Assembly: GCA_016744655.1 (NCBI GenBank)
Contig: JADGDY010000045.1
Coordinates: forward strand, 1-32,171
Direction of reading: 5' to 3'
Length of the DNA stretch: 32,171 nucleotides
Source: Bacteroidales bacterium
GTDB lineage: Bacteria > Bacteroidota > Bacteroidia > Bacteroidales > UBA12170
Part shown: positions 30,406-32,171 of the stretch, piece by piece
Position numbering within the stretch: position 1 is the first letter of the stretch
Layout: each line of letters opens with the position of its first letter
Notes under the pieces: model-generated
Told to the model about the DNA's origin: nothing
The model's input: only the letters and a program-made list of their open reading frames with translations
Databases searched by the model: none
Made by a program: the position numbers and the translations under genes

Positions 30406-31059
30406 CTAATGTACTTCTCCAAAATGAAGAAAGGGATTATTAGTTTCTTCATGAGCAATACTAGATTGTGGGCCATGACCAGGATAAACCACAAAATCGC
30501 CAGGTAGTTTGAACAGCTTATTATTAATACTGGACAAAAGAACATCTAAGTCACCAGTTGGTAAATCGGTTCTGCCAATACTTTCTCTAAATAAAACATC
30601 ACCAGTGATAACAAATTTATCACTATGACTCACAAAACAAAGACTACCATTGGCGTGGCCAGGAGTATTTAAAATCTCCAATTCGCTATTCCCAAACTTA
30701 ATAGATTCGCCTTCGTCAATAAAAATTTGAGGAGGGAGGATTTCTTCAATTCGCATTCCATAAACTGCTGCTTGCTTGGCTGCATTTTCGGTGAATTGAA
30801 TGCCATCCTTATGAGCAGCATAATCCAATTGATGATGTTCTTTAACAAATGGAGCACCAAAACAATGATCGAAATGACAGTGAGTATTATAAACTCCTTT
30901 AAGTGTTAGCCCTTCAAACTGAATAAGTTTAGCAACCTCATTGTATTCTTGTTCAGAGCTAAATGAAGGATCTATTATGATGGCTTCTTTGGATTCATCC
31001 CATAATACATAGCAATTACACTGAAAGGGATTGAAAGGAAATATCTTGATTTGAATCAT
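30406..31059 (-). CDS. MBL-fold hydrolase, glyoxalase II-like
   Basis: A 217-residue metallo-beta-lactamase-fold enzyme with a complete dizinc site: H60-C-H62-F-D64-H65, H135 (TPGHANGS), D154 (ITGDVLF) and H195 (YPGHG). The GDVLFRESIGRTDLP stretch is typical of the glyoxalase II/YcbL subgroup, which hydrolyses S-D-lactoylglutathione or related thioesters. Its compact size, without a C-terminal helical domain, is that of YcbL-type proteins rather than full glyoxalase II. The promoter upstream is the best in the window. Its 3' end runs directly into the tandem repeat array. Confidence 0.9.
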   Translation of the reverse strand: MIQIKIFPFNPFQCNCYVLWDESKEAIIIDPSFSSEQEYNEVAKLIQFEGLTLKGVYNTHCHFDHCFGAPFVKEHHQLDYAAHKDGIQFTENAAKQAAVYGMRIEEILPPQIFIDEGESIKFGNSELEILNTPGHANGSLCFVSHSDKFVITGDVLFRESIGRTDLPTGDLDVLLSSINNKLFKLPGDFVVYPGHGPQSSIAHEETNNPFLHFGEVH

Positions 31060-31075
31060 TGTTTTATTTTTTTGA

Positions 31076-31105
31076 CAAAAATACGGTGTTTTAGGAGAGA
31101 GACAA
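31076..31105 (-). promoter_or_regulatory. Bacteroidota-type promoter of the MBL-hydrolase gene
   Basis: On the minus strand a TTG (31105-31103) is followed after 19 nt by TATTTTTG (31083-31076), matching the -33 TTG / -7 TAnnTTTG consensus and spacing. The -7 element lies 16 nt before the start codon at 31059. Confidence 0.65.
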
Positions 31106-31139
31106 GTTATAAATAATGAAAAATAGTTTGATTCAGACT

Positions 31140-31631
31140 CTAAATTTTTTCCAGATTTTCTAATTGACTAATTAGTAGGTTTTTCTTTTCTAAATCTAAT
31201 TGATTTAATGTTTCTTCACTTTTCCTAAACCCCATTAACTTATAAACGAAAAAACCAATAAAAACAACTGATATAGCAAAATATAGAAATAGAGGAGGTT
31301 GTTTATCAATAGCTAATCCCTTCTGGTTTTGGATATATATCATAGCTGAAATAATGGTGATACCCAATGCATAATAGATACTTGATTTCATATCTTTTGT
31401 ATTTTTGATATGCTCTTTTTCGATCTTTGTGAAAGTGAAAATTTCTTCATCCAGCAGGTCTAAGATTTCATCTTTTTCCTCCTCAAATTTTAATTGATCG
31501 TAATTTCTCTCTTTTAATATCTTGAAGGCGGATATGCATGTAGGCATGTCATTTACCCCATTTTTTCTGATTAATGAAATTAACTCTTGATCTGATTGAT
31601 TTGATAAAAGGGTGTTTTTAGGGTGGCTCAT
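31140..31631 (-). CDS. Small membrane protein of unknown function
   Basis: A 163-residue protein that I do not recognise. The first ~80 residues are soluble and charged (SDQELISLIRKNG, EEEKDEILDLLDEE). Two transmembrane segments follow: IYYALGITIISAMIYI (~84-99) and LFLYFAISVVFIGFFVYKL (~113-131). A charged, probably coiled-coil tail ends the protein (EETLNQLDLEKKNLLISQLE). There is no signal peptide. A TATTTTTG -7 match (31660-31653, minus strand) lies 21 nt upstream of the start. Confidence 0.65.
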   Translation of the reverse strand: MSHPKNTLLSNQSDQELISLIRKNGVNDMPTCISAFKILKERNYDQLKFEEEKDEILDLLDEEIFTFTKIEKEHIKNTKDMKSSIYYALGITIISAMIYIQNQKGLAIDKQPPLFLYFAISVVFIGFFVYKLMGFRKSEETLNQLDLEKKNLLISQLENLEKI

Positions 31632-31652
31632 TAGGAAGTATCTGTTTTATTG

Positions 31653-31660
31653 CAAAAATA
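31653..31660 (-). promoter_or_regulatory. Candidate -7 element (TATTTTTG)
   Basis: A full TAnnTTTG match on the minus strand, 21 nt before the start at 31631. No TTG at the standard -33 spacing was found. Confidence 0.4.
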
Positions 31661-31788
31661 AATCAAATAACAAAACCATTCTGTATTAAATTAAAAAGTA
31701 GGATTTTAGTTCTTAAAATATTTATTTACTAACCAAGTGCTTGTATAACATTATTATATATATTTATAGTCCCATTAACAAAAGACGC

Positions 31789-32171
31789 ATGCACATTTTT
31801 AGAAAGCTACAATTGAAAAGATATTGGCAGGTTCATCCACTGGCTTTGGCTTTATATGTCTCTATTATAATTGTATCTCTTATTCCTAATTATTTTCAAG
31901 AATATCAAGCAGAAATTAAAAACATAACTGAATTAACTGAAGTTCAGAAAGTGTATTACCATGATCTGGATGGAGACGGGATTACTGAAAAAATATTTCT
32001 GAGTAATTCTAAAGAAAATAGAATGGCCAATGTATATTATTTAGATGTAAATGATATTTTAATTAACCAATGGAATTTAAAAGGAAAATGGTTAGACAAG
32101 CCAATGTTATATTTTGGGGATTATAATAAAAACGGCTATGCTGAAGTATATTGTATTACACAGGATCCTGA
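31789..32171 (+). CDS. Membrane-anchored FG-GAP/VCBS-like protein, 5' part only
   Basis: The frame is open from ATG 31789 to the right edge, 127 codons. It starts with a short basic segment (MHIFRKLQLKRYWQVHP) and one transmembrane helix (LALALYVSIIIVSLIPNYF), so it has an N-in anchor rather than a cleaved signal peptide. Then come YYHDLDGDGITEKIFLS and YFGDYNKNGYAEVYCITQD, two Asp-rich loops of the FG-GAP/VCBS calcium-binding type, spaced by about 50 residues. Such repeats form beta-propellers. The remainder is outside the window; a C-terminal signalling domain is possible but not visible. Confidence 0.75.
   Translation, partial: MHIFRKLQLKRYWQVHPLALALYVSIIIVSLIPNYFQEYQAEIKNITELTEVQKVYYHDLDGDGITEKIFLSNSKENRMANVYYLDVNDILINQWNLKGKWLDKPMLYFGDYNKNGYAEVYCITQDP

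Overview
The window comes from a low-GC member of the Bacteroidota. Two secreted proteins end in type IX secretion (T9SS) sorting domains. Several genes are preceded by the Bacteroidota -7 element TAnnTTTG, and most lack a Shine-Dalgarno sequence. There are many Bacteroidota-style lipoproteins and intergenic repeats. The order or family cannot be fixed from the sequence alone. No tRNA, rRNA, CRISPR array, transposase or phage gene was seen.

Layout. 1-1048 (-): a TPR protein cut by the window edge. 1312-5141 (+): a two-gene unit with a 1204-residue secreted GloVer-repeat protein carrying a T9SS tail, and a 70-residue secreted protein with a short CTERM-like anchor. 5191-7909: divergent genes for a T2-family isoaspartyl peptidase/asparaginase and a C69 dipeptidase. 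8299-10245: DNA primase dnaG, apparently with almost no leader. 10389-10844: a degenerate Rieske-like lipoprotein. 11041-12849 (-): an unrecognised conserved protein, possibly a flavin TIM barrel. 13064-14020 (-): a glucosaminidase with LysM repeats. 14377-17941 (+): a FeMo-cofactor-biosynthesis-type small protein, then an M1 aminopeptidase with a T9SS tail coupled to an AlkD-like protein. 18109-19008 (+): an NlpC/P60 hydrolase. 19017-20369 (-): a surface protein with a carboxypeptidase-regulatory-like domain.

The most striking region is 20504-26646 (-), a tightly packed five-gene operon. In transcription order it encodes an HdrA-like two-[4Fe-4S] ferredoxin protein, a radical SAM enzyme, a DUF116/polyprenyl-diphosphate-synthase fusion, a small prenyltransferase-fold protein, and a squalene-hopene-cyclase-like class II terpene cyclase with an intact DxDD motif. 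Gaps are 0-3 nt, with one 4-nt overlap. This looks like a pathway that builds a polyprenyl chain, cyclises it and modifies it by radical chemistry. No squalene or phytoene synthase is encoded alongside. The product is unknown.

Downstream (26853-32171) are a metallophosphoesterase, a PhnB-like/SRPBCC pair, a WbuC-type cupin, a glyoxalase II-like MBL hydrolase, a small membrane protein, and the start of a membrane-anchored FG-GAP-like protein. Long intergenic stretches hold dispersed repeats: a ~149-bp element with 8-bp terminal inverted repeats (7937-8085), a disrupted inverted relative of it 21 kb away (29069-29289), a shorter possible relative near 17985, and a ~95-bp tandem array (29994-30396).
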